Below, in pieces: positions 41,491 through 49,019 of a DNA stretch of 64,000 bases. The stretch's first letter is position 1; the number at the start of each line of letters is the position of its first letter. The position numbers and the translations under genes are program-made. Below the pieces are notes generated by a model that saw only the letters and a program-made list of their open reading frames with translations, did no database searches and had not been told where the DNA came from. The stretch is from Streptomyces sp. XY006 (GTDB lineage Bacteria > Actinomycetota > Actinomycetes > Streptomycetales > Streptomycetaceae): the NCBI RefSeq assembly GCF_002237655.1, contig NZ_NOKT01000019.1, forward strand, positions 62,001-126,000, read 5' to 3'.

Positions 41491-41988
41491 TACTCCAGGG
41501 CGCCGGCCGCCCTGCCGGTCACCGGACGCTCCCGCCACAGGCGCAGGGCGGTGTCGACCAGCGAGACCCGGGTCAGGCCGGGCACCGCGTCCAGGTCCTG
41601 CCAGGCGGCGAGGTCGGTGGAGCCGTTCACCTCGATGGGGGCACCTCCCTGCTCGAGCGAAGCCGAGAGCTCGGGGGAGCAGTTCGCCGCCGGTGACGCG
41701 GCCCTCGTAGACGAGCCGGACGGCGTGGTGGTCGACCGTGCGCCCGAAGCCGTCGCGGAAGACGCGGCGGGAGGAGTCCACACCGAGCAGACCGGTCACC
41801 TCGATCCGGTAGCCGGTCTCCTCCTCGACCTCGCGCCGGACGGTGTCGTAGGGATCCTCTCCGTGTTCCATGCCGCCGCCGGGCACGACCCACTCGGGGG
41901 TGCCGTCGAAGGCGGGCGAGCGGGCGAGCAGGATCTGTCCGTCGCGGACGCATATGGCGTAGGCCGCCACCCTCAACTTCTGTCGCAC
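41490..41988 (-). pseudogene. Nudix hydrolase gene broken by a 43-bp repeat
   Basis: From GTG 41988 the frame reads QKLRVAAYAICVRDGQILLAR and a perfect Nudix box (GGMEHGEDPYDTVRREVEEETGY). At GGEL it enters the repeat at 41637-41679 and shifts frame. The true C-terminal half (EVNGSTDLAAWQDLDAVPGLTRVSLVDTALRLW) continues in another frame. Deleting exactly 43 bp gives GGEL-I-EVNGSTDLAAW in one frame. The unshifted product would read about 110 good residues then a long aberrant tail. The original stop TAG coincides with the MITE target TA. Confidence 0.85.
41637..41679 (+). repeat. Dispersed 43-bp palindromic element, copy B, in the Nudix gene
   Basis: GGGGGCACCTCCC, then TGCTCGAGCGAAGCCGAG, then AGCTCGGGGGAG. 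The last 30 bases equal copy A at 17152-17193. One base longer than copy A, hence the frameshift. Confidence 0.88.
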
Positions 41989-42209
41989 TCCGGGACGTTA
42001 ACCGATTTCGCCGCCTTCGGGACTGATACCCGCAAAACGCACCGGGGGTTTTCCCCATACATCCATTTCGTTTCGGTCAACCCTCCCCAAACAACATCCC
42101 CTTGCGTAAGGCTGTGCGATCGTCCGGGCCTGCCGTTCCGGACCGTGACGACCAGGTGCCGATCGGCCCCGGTCGTTCCCGCTCGTTCCTTTACCACCAA
42201 GGGATGCCG

Positions 42210-45200
42210 ATGAGCCTCACCCCCCAGCGTGACCCGATATCGGGCCGGAGACGCGTGGCACGCATCGCCGTGGCCGCCGGACTCGTCGCCGCGCTCTCCG
42301 CGGCCGGGCCGGTGCCCATGGTCCTCGCCGCGGACGGTCCCGGTGCCGCCGCCCCGGCCGACCCGGACGTCAAGTCCGCGCACGACAAGCTCGGTTCGGA
42401 CGACGCGGACCTGCTCGCCGAGGCCAAGGCCGACGGCGACAAGACCGTCACGATGATGATCGCCACCGCGCCCGGGCAGACCGAGCAGGTATCCGGGCAG
42501 CTGGACGCGGTCAAGGGCGGCACGGTGGGCCGGGCCGACGACAAGCTGGGCTACGTCCGCGCCACCGTCCCGACCTCCCGGGCCGACGCGGCCATCGCGG
42601 CCGCCGCCAAGCTCTCCTCCGTGCACGGCATCGACCTGCGCGAGGAGATCCCGCTGGACGACCCGACGCCGAGCGCGGACGCCGCCAAGGGCGCCCGGGC
42701 CACGGGCACGTACCCGGCGCCGGGCAGGAAGACCCCGGCCGAGAACCCGTACAACCCGTCCTTCGAGACGGGCGCGGTCGACTTCGTCGAGGACCACCCC
42801 AAGGCGGACGGCCGCGGCGTCACCATCGGCATCCTGGACTCCGGCGTCGACCTCGGCCACCCGGCGCTGCAGAAGACCACCACCGGCGAGCGCAAGATCG
42901 TCGACTGGGTGACGGCGACGGACCCGGTCGTCGACAACGACAACACCTGGCGCCGGATGGACACCTCCGTCGCGGGCCCCACGTTCACGCACGACGGCAC
43001 GGCCTGGACGGCACCGGCCGGCTCCTACCGCGTCAGCACCTTCAAGGAGTCGTACACCACCGGCGGTGACGCGGCCGGTGACGCCAACCGCGACGGCGAC
43101 ACCACCGACGACTGGGGCGTGCTGTACGACCCGGCCGCCGGCACGGTCCGCGTCGACCTCAACGACAACCACGACTTCACCGACGACACCGCGATGAAGC
43201 CGTACAAGGACGGCTTCCAGGTCGGGTACTTCGGCACCGACGACCCGAAGACGGACGTCGCCGAGCGCCAGCCGTTCGTCGTCGAGATCCGCAAGGACGT
43301 CGTCCACAACGCGGCCGGCGCCAAGTCCGACTACGTCAACATCGGCGTCATCGAGTCCGAGCACGGCACGCACGTCGCCGGCATCACCGCGGCCAACGGC
43401 CTGTTCGGCGGGAAGATGAACGGTGCGGCGCCCGGCGCCAAGCTGGTCTCCTCGCGCGCCTGCACCTGGTCGGGCGGCTGCACCAACGTGGCGCTGACCG
43501 AGGGCATGATCGACCTCGTCACCAAGCGCGGTGTCGACATCATCAACATGTCGATCGGCGGCCTGCCGGCGCTGAACGACGGCAACAACGCGCGCGCCGA
43601 GCTGTACACCCGGCTCATCGACACCTACGGCGTCCAGCTGGTGATCTCCGCGGGCAACTCCGGCCCCGGCGCCAACACCATCGGCGACCCGGCCCTGGCC
43701 GACAAGGTCATCTCGGTCGGCGCGTCCGTCTCCAGGGAGACCTGGGCCGCCAACTACGGCTCGGTCGTGGAGAAGAAGTACGCGATGATGCCGTTCTCCT
43801 CGCGCGGCCCGCGTGAGGACGGCGGCTTCACCCCGACCCTGGTCGCCCCGGGCGCCGCGATCAACACCATCCAGACCTGGCTGCCGGGTGCCCCGGTCGC
43901 CGAGGCGGGCTACTCCCTGCCGGCCGGTTACGGCATGCTGCAGGGCACCTCGATGGCCTCCCCGCAGGCCGCCGGTGCCGCCGCGCTGCTGCTGTCGGCC
44001 GCGCAGCAGAAGAAGATCGACCTCACCCCGGCGACCCTGCGCACGGCCCTCACCTCCACCGCCGACCACATCAAGGGTGTGCAGGCGTACGAGGAGGGCG
44101 CGGGCCTGATGAACATCCCGGACGCCTGGGACGCCATCCGTGACGGCGCCACCTCCCACGCGTACACGGTCAAGGCCCCGGTCGACACCGCGATCGACCA
44201 GTTCCTGAAGACCCCGGGCTCCGGCACGGGCCTGTACGACCGCGAGGGCGGTCTGAAGGCCGGCCAGAAGAAGACCTACGAGGTCACCATCACCCGTACG
44301 TCCGGCGCCGACAAGGCGATCCGGCACGAGCTGCACTTCGAGAACAACGCGGGCGGCACGTTCCGGATCGTCGGCTCCGACGAGGTGAAGCTGCCGCTGA
44401 ACCAGCCGGTGACCGTCAAGGTCCAGGCCGCGCCGAAGTCCGCGGGCATCAAGAGCGCGATCCTGGAGGTCGACGACCCGCGCACCGAGGGCATCGACAA
44501 GCAGGTCCTGCACACGGTGGTCGTCTCCGAGCCGCTGAAGTACGCCTTCTCCGCGGCGGGTTCGGTGCAGCGCAACAGCTCGCAGCACTACTTCGTCACG
44601 GTCCCCGAGGGCGCCAAGTCCCTGGAGGTGGCGCTGAGCGGTCTGCAGGACAAGAGCCAGACCCGCTTCATCTCCATCCACCCGTACGGCACCCCCGCCG
44701 ACCCGACGTCGACGATCAACTGCTACCCGAACTACCCGAACCCGGCGAACACCTGCCGTCCGGACGTGCGGTCCTACGCCGACCCGCAGCCCGGTGTCTG
44801 GGAGATCGAGGTCGAGTCGCGCCGTACGTCGCCGCTGCTGGACAACCCGTACAAGCTGGACGTCTCCGTCCTCGGCGCGGCCTTCGAGCCGGAGACCGTG
44901 ACCGTGCCCGAGGCGAAGGTCGGCACCCCGGCCACCGCCTCCTGGAAGGTGACGAACGGCTTCGCGGCGATCGACGGCAAGCTGGCCGGCGGCCCGCTGG
45001 GCTCCGCCAAGACGGCCCGCCCGTCGATCAAGCAGGGTGAGACGCAGACCACCAAGGTCGAGGTGCCCGCGGGCGCCAAGTCGCTGGACGTCGTCATCGG
45101 CAACGTCTCGGACGCCGCCGCCGACCTGGACCTCGCGGTCTACGACGCGGCCGGCAAGCAGGTCGGCAGCTCCGCCGACGGCGACTCGGAGGAGTCGGTC

Positions 45201-45500
45201 TCGGTGCCCTCCCCGGCCGCCGGCACCTACACGATCCAGGTCGTCGGCTACGGCGTGCCCGCCGGCACCACCGCCTACGACTACCGGGACGTGTTCTTCT
45301 CCGCCTCCCTCGGCAGCGTGAGCGTCGACGGTGCCGCGGTGAAGCTCGGCACGGGCGACTCGGCGACGGTCTCCGGCAGCGTCACCGCCGCGGCGGCCGC
45401 TCCCGAGGGCCGTGAGTTCTTCGGCCGGGTCCAGCTGGTCACCGCCCGCGGCACTGTCGCGGGTCTGGGCAGCGTGAAGATCGAGAAGGTCGTGCCGTAA
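42210..45500 (+). CDS. Secreted S8 serine peptidase, tripeptidyl-peptidase-II-like
   Basis: 1096 aa. ATG 42210 is preferred over ATG 42204 because AAGGGA is spaced correctly. RRRVARIAVAAGLVAALSAAG begins a signal peptide. An inhibitor-I9-like propeptide (KTVTMMIATAPGQ) follows. Catalytic residues are Asp210 (GILDSGVDLGHP), His385 (ESEHGTHVAGI) and Ser581 (GTSMASPQ). The 175-residue gap from Asp to His is far longer than in subtilisin and is typical of tripeptidyl peptidase II. The C-terminal half has beta-rich domains with a PPC-like end. It degrades proteins or peptides outside the cell. Confidence 0.9.
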   Translation: MSLTPQRDPISGRRRVARIAVAAGLVAALSAAGPVPMVLAADGPGAAAPADPDVKSAHDKLGSDDADLLAEAKADGDKTVTMMIATAPGQTEQVSGQLDAVKGGTVGRADDKLGYVRATVPTSRADAAIAAAAKLSSVHGIDLREEIPLDDPTPSADAAKGARATGTYPAPGRKTPAENPYNPSFETGAVDFVEDHPKADGRGVTIGILDSGVDLGHPALQKTTTGERKIVDWVTATDPVVDNDNTWRRMDTSVAGPTFTHDGTAWTAPAGSYRVSTFKESYTTGGDAAGDANRDGDTTDDWGVLYDPAAGTVRVDLNDNHDFTDDTAMKPYKDGFQVGYFGTDDPKTDVAERQPFVVEIRKDVVHNAAGAKSDYVNIGVIESEHGTHVAGITAANGLFGGKMNGAAPGAKLVSSRACTWSGGCTNVALTEGMIDLVTKRGVDIINMSIGGLPALNDGNNARAELYTRLIDTYGVQLVISAGNSGPGANTIGDPALADKVISVGASVSRETWAANYGSVVEKKYAMMPFSSRGPREDGGFTPTLVAPGAAINTIQTWLPGAPVAEAGYSLPAGYGMLQGTSMASPQAAGAAALLLSAAQQKKIDLTPATLRTALTSTADHIKGVQAYEEGAGLMNIPDAWDAIRDGATSHAYTVKAPVDTAIDQFLKTPGSGTGLYDREGGLKAGQKKTYEVTITRTSGADKAIRHELHFENNAGGTFRIVGSDEVKLPLNQPVTVKVQAAPKSAGIKSAILEVDDPRTEGIDKQVLHTVVVSEPLKYAFSAAGSVQRNSSQHYFVTVPEGAKSLEVALSGLQDKSQTRFISIHPYGTPADPTSTINCYPNYPNPANTCRPDVRSYADPQPGVWEIEVESRRTSPLLDNPYKLDVSVLGAAFEPETVTVPEAKVGTPATASWKVTNGFAAIDGKLAGGPLGSAKTARPSIKQGETQTTKVEVPAGAKSLDVVIGNVSDAAADLDLAVYDAAGKQVGSSADGDSEESVSVPSPAAGTYTIQVVGYGVPAGTTAYDYRDVFFSASLGSVSVDGAAVKLGTGDSATVSGSVTAAAAAPEGREFFGRVQLVTARGTVAGLGSVKIEKVVP

Positions 45501-45518
45501 CACCCGGGACGACGTAGG

Positions 45519-45553
45519 AGGGGCGGGTGTCCGGCCGGACACCCGCCCCTTTC
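45519..45553. terminator. Perfect palindromic terminator after the subtilase
   Basis: 16-bp arms AGGGGCGGGTGTCCGG / CCGGACACCCGCCCCT, then TTCT. Serves the convergent pair. Confidence 0.8.
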
Positions 45554-45563
45554 TCGTGCCCCC

Positions 45564-46346
45564 TCACCCCTCGCCGCAGCCGGTGCGGTCCGGCTCCCGC
45601 AGCGCGGGCGTGATCCAGGCCCGCTCGCGCGCGATCTGCGCCTCCCCGCGGGCCCACAGGTCCGGGGTGGCCGCGCCGGGCCGGATGCCGACCAGCAGGT
45701 GGTCGCCCTCGGCGGGCCGGGGCCAGGAGCCCTCCGTCAGGGTGAAGGTGATCTCGTCCTCGCCCCGGGCGGGCTTGTAGAAGCGGGTCACGTCGAGGGT
45801 GACGCGGTCCTCGTCGCCCCCCGGCAGGGGCGTCACGGAGTGAACCGTGCCCTCGACGACCAGTTCGGCGCAGGCCAGGTAGGCCGGGCCGCGCGGGGAG
45901 GCGGCCTTGTCCGCCGCGCTCCCGCTCTCGCCGCTCGCCGCCGAGGTGTCGGCGGAGCTCCCCTCGTGCGAGGCGAGCCAGCCGAGGCCCACCGTCGCGG
46001 AGCCGATGGCGGCCGCGACGGCCATGCCGAGGGCCGCGGCCTTGATCCCGGGATGCCAGGACCACCTCCCGGACCCTCCCGCCGGCCGTGGCCTGCGCCG
46101 GGACCGCAGCCGCCGTCGCCGCCGGGCGGCACCCGGCGCCCCGGACGGACGCACCGCCTGCTCGGGGCCGGCGAGCGCGTCCCCGATGAGGGCCAGCTGC
46201 TCGCGCAGCAGGGCCACGTCCGCACGGGCCGCGTCGTGCTCCGCCCGGGCGCCGGCCCCGGCGTCCCGCGGCAGCGGCTCGCCGGTGAGGGCGGCCATCA
46301 GCGGGTCCCTGTCCGCACCGCCCGCCTCGCTGTCGTACCCGGACAC
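45564..46346 (-). CDS. Single-pass membrane protein, probable regulator of the ECF sigma factor
   Basis: 260 aa from GTG 46346, one base after the sigma-factor stop. A cytoplasmic N-terminal part with a helix rich in Ala/Leu (AARADVALLREQLALIGDALAG), an Arg-rich stretch, and a membrane segment (IKAAALGMAVAAAIGSATVGLGWL, about residues 118-141). The external domain holds LACAELVVEGTVHSVTPL and a C-terminal Cys. Position and topology are those of an anti-sigma factor, but no HxxxCxxC zinc motif is present, so this is inferred. No CDS follows on the same strand. Confidence 0.7.
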   Translation of the reverse strand: MSGYDSEAGGADRDPLMAALTGEPLPRDAGAGARAEHDAARADVALLREQLALIGDALAGPEQAVRPSGAPGAARRRRRLRSRRRPRPAGGSGRWSWHPGIKAAALGMAVAAAIGSATVGLGWLASHEGSSADTSAASGESGSAADKAASPRGPAYLACAELVVEGTVHSVTPLPGGDEDRVTLDVTRFYKPARGEDEITFTLTEGSWPRPAEGDHLLVGIRPGAATPDLWARGEAQIARERAWITPALREPDRTGCGEG

Positions 46347-46347
46347 C

Positions 46348-46881
46348 TCACACCACCTCGTCCTCGTGCAGGCGGGCGCGCAGGGCCCGTACCGCCGTGT
46401 GCAGCCGGCTCTTGACCGTGCCCTCCGGGACGCCGAGCTGCTCGGCGATGGAGCGGACCGGCAGATCGGCGTAGAAGCGCAGGACGACGACCTGCCGCTG
46501 GGCGGCCGGCAGCTCGTCCAGGCCCTGGGCGACCGCGACGGACAGCACGCTGGTGTCCTCCCCGGAGGGGTGCTCCAGCTGCCGCAGCGCGGCCAGCCGC
46601 TCCCCGAGCCGCTCCTGGCGGCGCTTGGCCCGGTGCCAGTCCATGGCCAGGTTGGAGGCGACGACCGCCGCCCACGCCGAGACGTCCCGCGGCGCCTCCC
46701 GGCCGTCGGCCGCCCGCTCCAGCAGCCGCAGGCGGACCTGCTGTACCCCGTCCGGCAGGTCCGCCTGCGGTACTCCGCCGAGTGCGAGCACCGCCCGCAC
46801 CCGGCGTTCCTGTGCCGCGTCCAGCGGATCGTCGTCGGCGTGCCCCTCCCGGCCGCGCCGGGCCCTTCCGCGCAGCAGCAC
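46348..46881 (-). CDS. ECF-family RNA polymerase sigma factor
   Basis: 177 aa from GTG 46881 with GGGGGG upstream. Region 2 contains VQQVRLRLLERAAD...VSAWAAVVASNLAMDWHRAKRR. Region 4 is LDELPAAQRQVVVLRFYADLPVRSIAEQLGVPEGTVKSRLHTAVRALRARL, with a clear helix-turn-helix. It directs RNA polymerase to a stress or envelope regulon. Co-transcribed with the membrane protein that follows; both face away from asd. Confidence 0.9.
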   Translation of the reverse strand: MLLRGRARRGREGHADDDPLDAAQERRVRAVLALGGVPQADLPDGVQQVRLRLLERAADGREAPRDVSAWAAVVASNLAMDWHRAKRRQERLGERLAALRQLEHPSGEDTSVLSVAVAQGLDELPAAQRQVVVLRFYADLPVRSIAEQLGVPEGTVKSRLHTAVRALRARLHEDEVV

Positions 46882-47239
46882 AAGCCACCCCCCTCACCGT
46901 GTTTGTCCTACGACGCGGACACGGCCCGGAACGTTCGCCCGGGTGCGCATGAGTTTGCGCCTGAGTTTTCCGGCGGAGCGGCCGAGGCATACGTCACACT
47001 CCCGTGTGGCCGGAAGCGACATGGGCAGGCGAGCTTGCGGCGCGCGACCCCCGCAGGACGAATTCCTCCAGCTCAGCGGGGTCGACACCGCAGGTCCGCA
47101 ACCATCGGGCGGGACGCCCCGTCCCACTCTCCGGGCAGACCGGGGAAAGAAGTGGACAGACGGGGCGTGGTCGGCCGCATGATGGAAAAGCCTCGGCCAA
47201 GCAACGAGCACGTGAGAAGACGCAGGAGAGGGAGTCACC
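46882..47239. other. Non-coding interval between ECF sigma gene and asd
   Basis: 358 bp. Carries the divergent promoters. A GGAAC-like element (cccggaacgttcg at about 46927) could be part of an autoregulated ECF promoter but lacks a matching -10. Short open frames exist on both strands; none has a ribosome site and a convincing protein. Confidence 0.5.
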
Positions 47240-48259
47240 GTGAGGGTCGGAATCGTCGGAGCCACCGGACAGGTGGGCACGGTCATGCGCAGGATCCTCA
47301 CGGAGCGGAACTTCCCGGTCACGGAGCTGCGTCTGTTCGCCTCGGCCCGCTCGGCGGGCACGGAGCTGGACGGCGTGACGGTGGAGGACGCGGCGACCGC
47401 CGACTACACCGGCCTGGACATCGTGCTGTTCTCCGCGGGCGGCGCCACCTCCAAGGCGCTGGCCGAGAAGGTCGCCTCGCAGGGTGCCGTCGTGATCGAC
47501 AACTCCTCCGCGTGGCGCAGGGACCCCGAGGTCCCGCTGGTCGTCTCCGAGGTGAACCCGCACGCGATCGCCGACCGCCCCAAGGGCATCATCGCCAACC
47601 CGAACTGCACGACGATGGCCGCGATGCCGGTACTGCGTCCGCTGCACGCCGAGGCGGGCCTTCAGGCCCTGGTCGTCGCCACCTACCAGGCGGTCTCCGG
47701 TTCCGGTCTCGCGGGCGTCGCCGAACTGCACGGGCAGGTGCAGAAGGTCGTCGCCGACGCGGACAAGCTCACCCACGACGGTGAGGCGGTCGACTTCCCG
47801 GAGCCCGGCGTCTACAAGCGCCCCATCGCGTTCAACGTGCTGCCGCTGGCCGGTTCGATCGTCGACGACGGCCTGAACGAGACCGACGAGGAGCAGAAGC
47901 TCCGCAACGAGTCCCGCAAGATCCTGGAGATCCCCGAGCTGAAGGTCTCCGGCACCTGTGTGCGCGTCCCGGTCTTCTCCGGCCACTCCCTCCAGGTAAA
48001 CGCCCGCTTCGCCCGCCCGATCAGCCCCGAGCGCGCGACGGAGCTGCTGCAGGACGCCCCCGGCGTCGAGCTCTCGGACATCCCCACCCCGCTGCAGGCC
48101 GCCGGCAAGGACCCGTCCTACGTCGGCCGCATCCGCCGCGACGAGACGGTGGAGCACGGCCTGTCGCTCTTCATCTCCAACGACAACCTCCGCAAGGGCG
48201 CGGCGCTGAACGCCGTGCAGATCGCGGAGCTGGTGGCCCAGGAACTGTCCGCCCGGTAG
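47240..48259 (+). CDS. asd: Aspartate-semialdehyde dehydrogenase
   Basis: 339 aa from GTG 47240 (GGAGAGGGAG upstream). NADP-binding VGIVGATGQVGTVMRRIL, DNSSAWRRDPEVPLVVSEVNPHA and ANPNCTTM with catalytic Cys123. The phosphate/substrate-binding segments TYQAVSGSGLAG and RVPVFSGHSL follow. It reduces aspartyl phosphate to aspartate semialdehyde on the way to lysine/diaminopimelate, threonine and methionine. The usual lysC partner is not adjacent. Confidence 0.96.
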   Translation: MRVGIVGATGQVGTVMRRILTERNFPVTELRLFASARSAGTELDGVTVEDAATADYTGLDIVLFSAGGATSKALAEKVASQGAVVIDNSSAWRRDPEVPLVVSEVNPHAIADRPKGIIANPNCTTMAAMPVLRPLHAEAGLQALVVATYQAVSGSGLAGVAELHGQVQKVVADADKLTHDGEAVDFPEPGVYKRPIAFNVLPLAGSIVDDGLNETDEEQKLRNESRKILEIPELKVSGTCVRVPVFSGHSLQVNARFARPISPERATELLQDAPGVELSDIPTPLQAAGKDPSYVGRIRRDETVEHGLSLFISNDNLRKGAALNAVQIAELVAQELSAR

Positions 48260-48280
48260 GGCGACGGCGCGCCACACGCG

Positions 48281-48325
48281 CAGCGGGGCGGTCACCTCAA
48301 GCCGGGGTGGCCGCCCCTCGCGCTG
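48281..48325. terminator. Hairpin between asd and the DUF1203 gene
   Basis: CAGCGGGGCGGTCACC pairs with GGTGGCCGCCCC-T-CGCGCTG (one G-T, small bulge), loop of about 9 nt. Convergent genes. Confidence 0.6.
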
Positions 48326-48342
48326 TCCGGGGCCCGCCCCCG

Positions 48343-48822
48343 TCAGGGCCGGCGCACCTCGTACAGGAAGCAGCCGTACTCCACGGCCCGGACGTGCACG
48401 AGCGCCACGGCCGGGTCCGCGAAGGCCTCGGCGAAGGCCGCCCCGAAGTCCGCGGGCTCCTCGGCCAGCCGCCCGCCGAGGATGCGCCCGTCGGCGGAGT
48501 AGCGGCGGACCGTGCGGTGGCTGTTCGTGAAGGGCAGGGCCTCACCGAGGTACCCCTCGCAGGGCTCGGCGTGGAGGAAGACCGGCCCCTGCTCGTCGTA
48601 CGGCCCGGGATCCGCTCCGGTGGCGGACGCCCAGCGGCGCAGGGGCGCGTAGGAGACCAGGGCGATGCGCTCGCCGGGCGCGCTGCGCCGCAGGCAGCAG
48701 CGGAGCGGGGCGCCGCCCTCGGGGTCGGTGAAGCCGGCCGTGGCACGGCCCGCGTCGTCGGTCGTGCGCAGCTCCTTCAGGGCCCGCGGGTCGATGGGGC
48801 GGGCGGTGTACGTCGTCGTCAT
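48343..48822 (-). CDS. DUF1203 family protein
   Basis: 159 aa from ATG 48822. APLRCCLRRSAPGERIALVSYAPLRRW, EQGPVFLHAEPCEGY and VHVRAVEYGCFLYEVRRP are the landmarks of DUF1203 (no assigned function). Several Cys and His residues are conserved-looking and could bind metal or act in redox chemistry. It faces away from paralogue 2 of aminopeptidase N, 197 bp apart. Confidence 0.8.
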   Translation of the reverse strand: MTTTYTARPIDPRALKELRTTDDAGRATAGFTDPEGGAPLRCCLRRSAPGERIALVSYAPLRRWASATGADPGPYDEQGPVFLHAEPCEGYLGEALPFTNSHRTVRRYSADGRILGGRLAEEPADFGAAFAEAFADPAVALVHVRAVEYGCFLYEVRRP

Positions 48823-49019
48823 GGTCCCCAGGGTGGTGCGCGCGGGGCGGGATCACCGGCGGTTTCCGGACGTGGCACCACCCCGGGCACCGGCCCGGCA
48901 GCCGGTCGCCGGTACCCCCGCGAGCCGAGGGGTATCCCTACCGGACACCTGGGTCGTCGCCCCGCGCCGAGCCGCCGTGGAAAGATGACGCAACCCACCC
49001 ATAACGAGGAGATGACCGC

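Noticed and set aside
41973..45542. Long uninterrupted frame on the minus strand opposite the subtilase
   Set aside because: High-GC codon bias leaves antisense frames open. The plus-strand frame has signal peptide, catalytic triad and ribosome site; the antisense product is low-complexity Gly/Arg/Val/Asp.
46994..47125. Minus-strand frame containing LRTCGVDPAELEEFVLRG
   Set aside because: Looks protein-like for a short stretch, but it has no start with a ribosome site and continues as antisense to asd.
47004..47243. 79-codon frame upstream of and overlapping the asd start
   Set aside because: No ribosome site, and composition is typical of random GC-rich reading. It probably only covers the asd leader.
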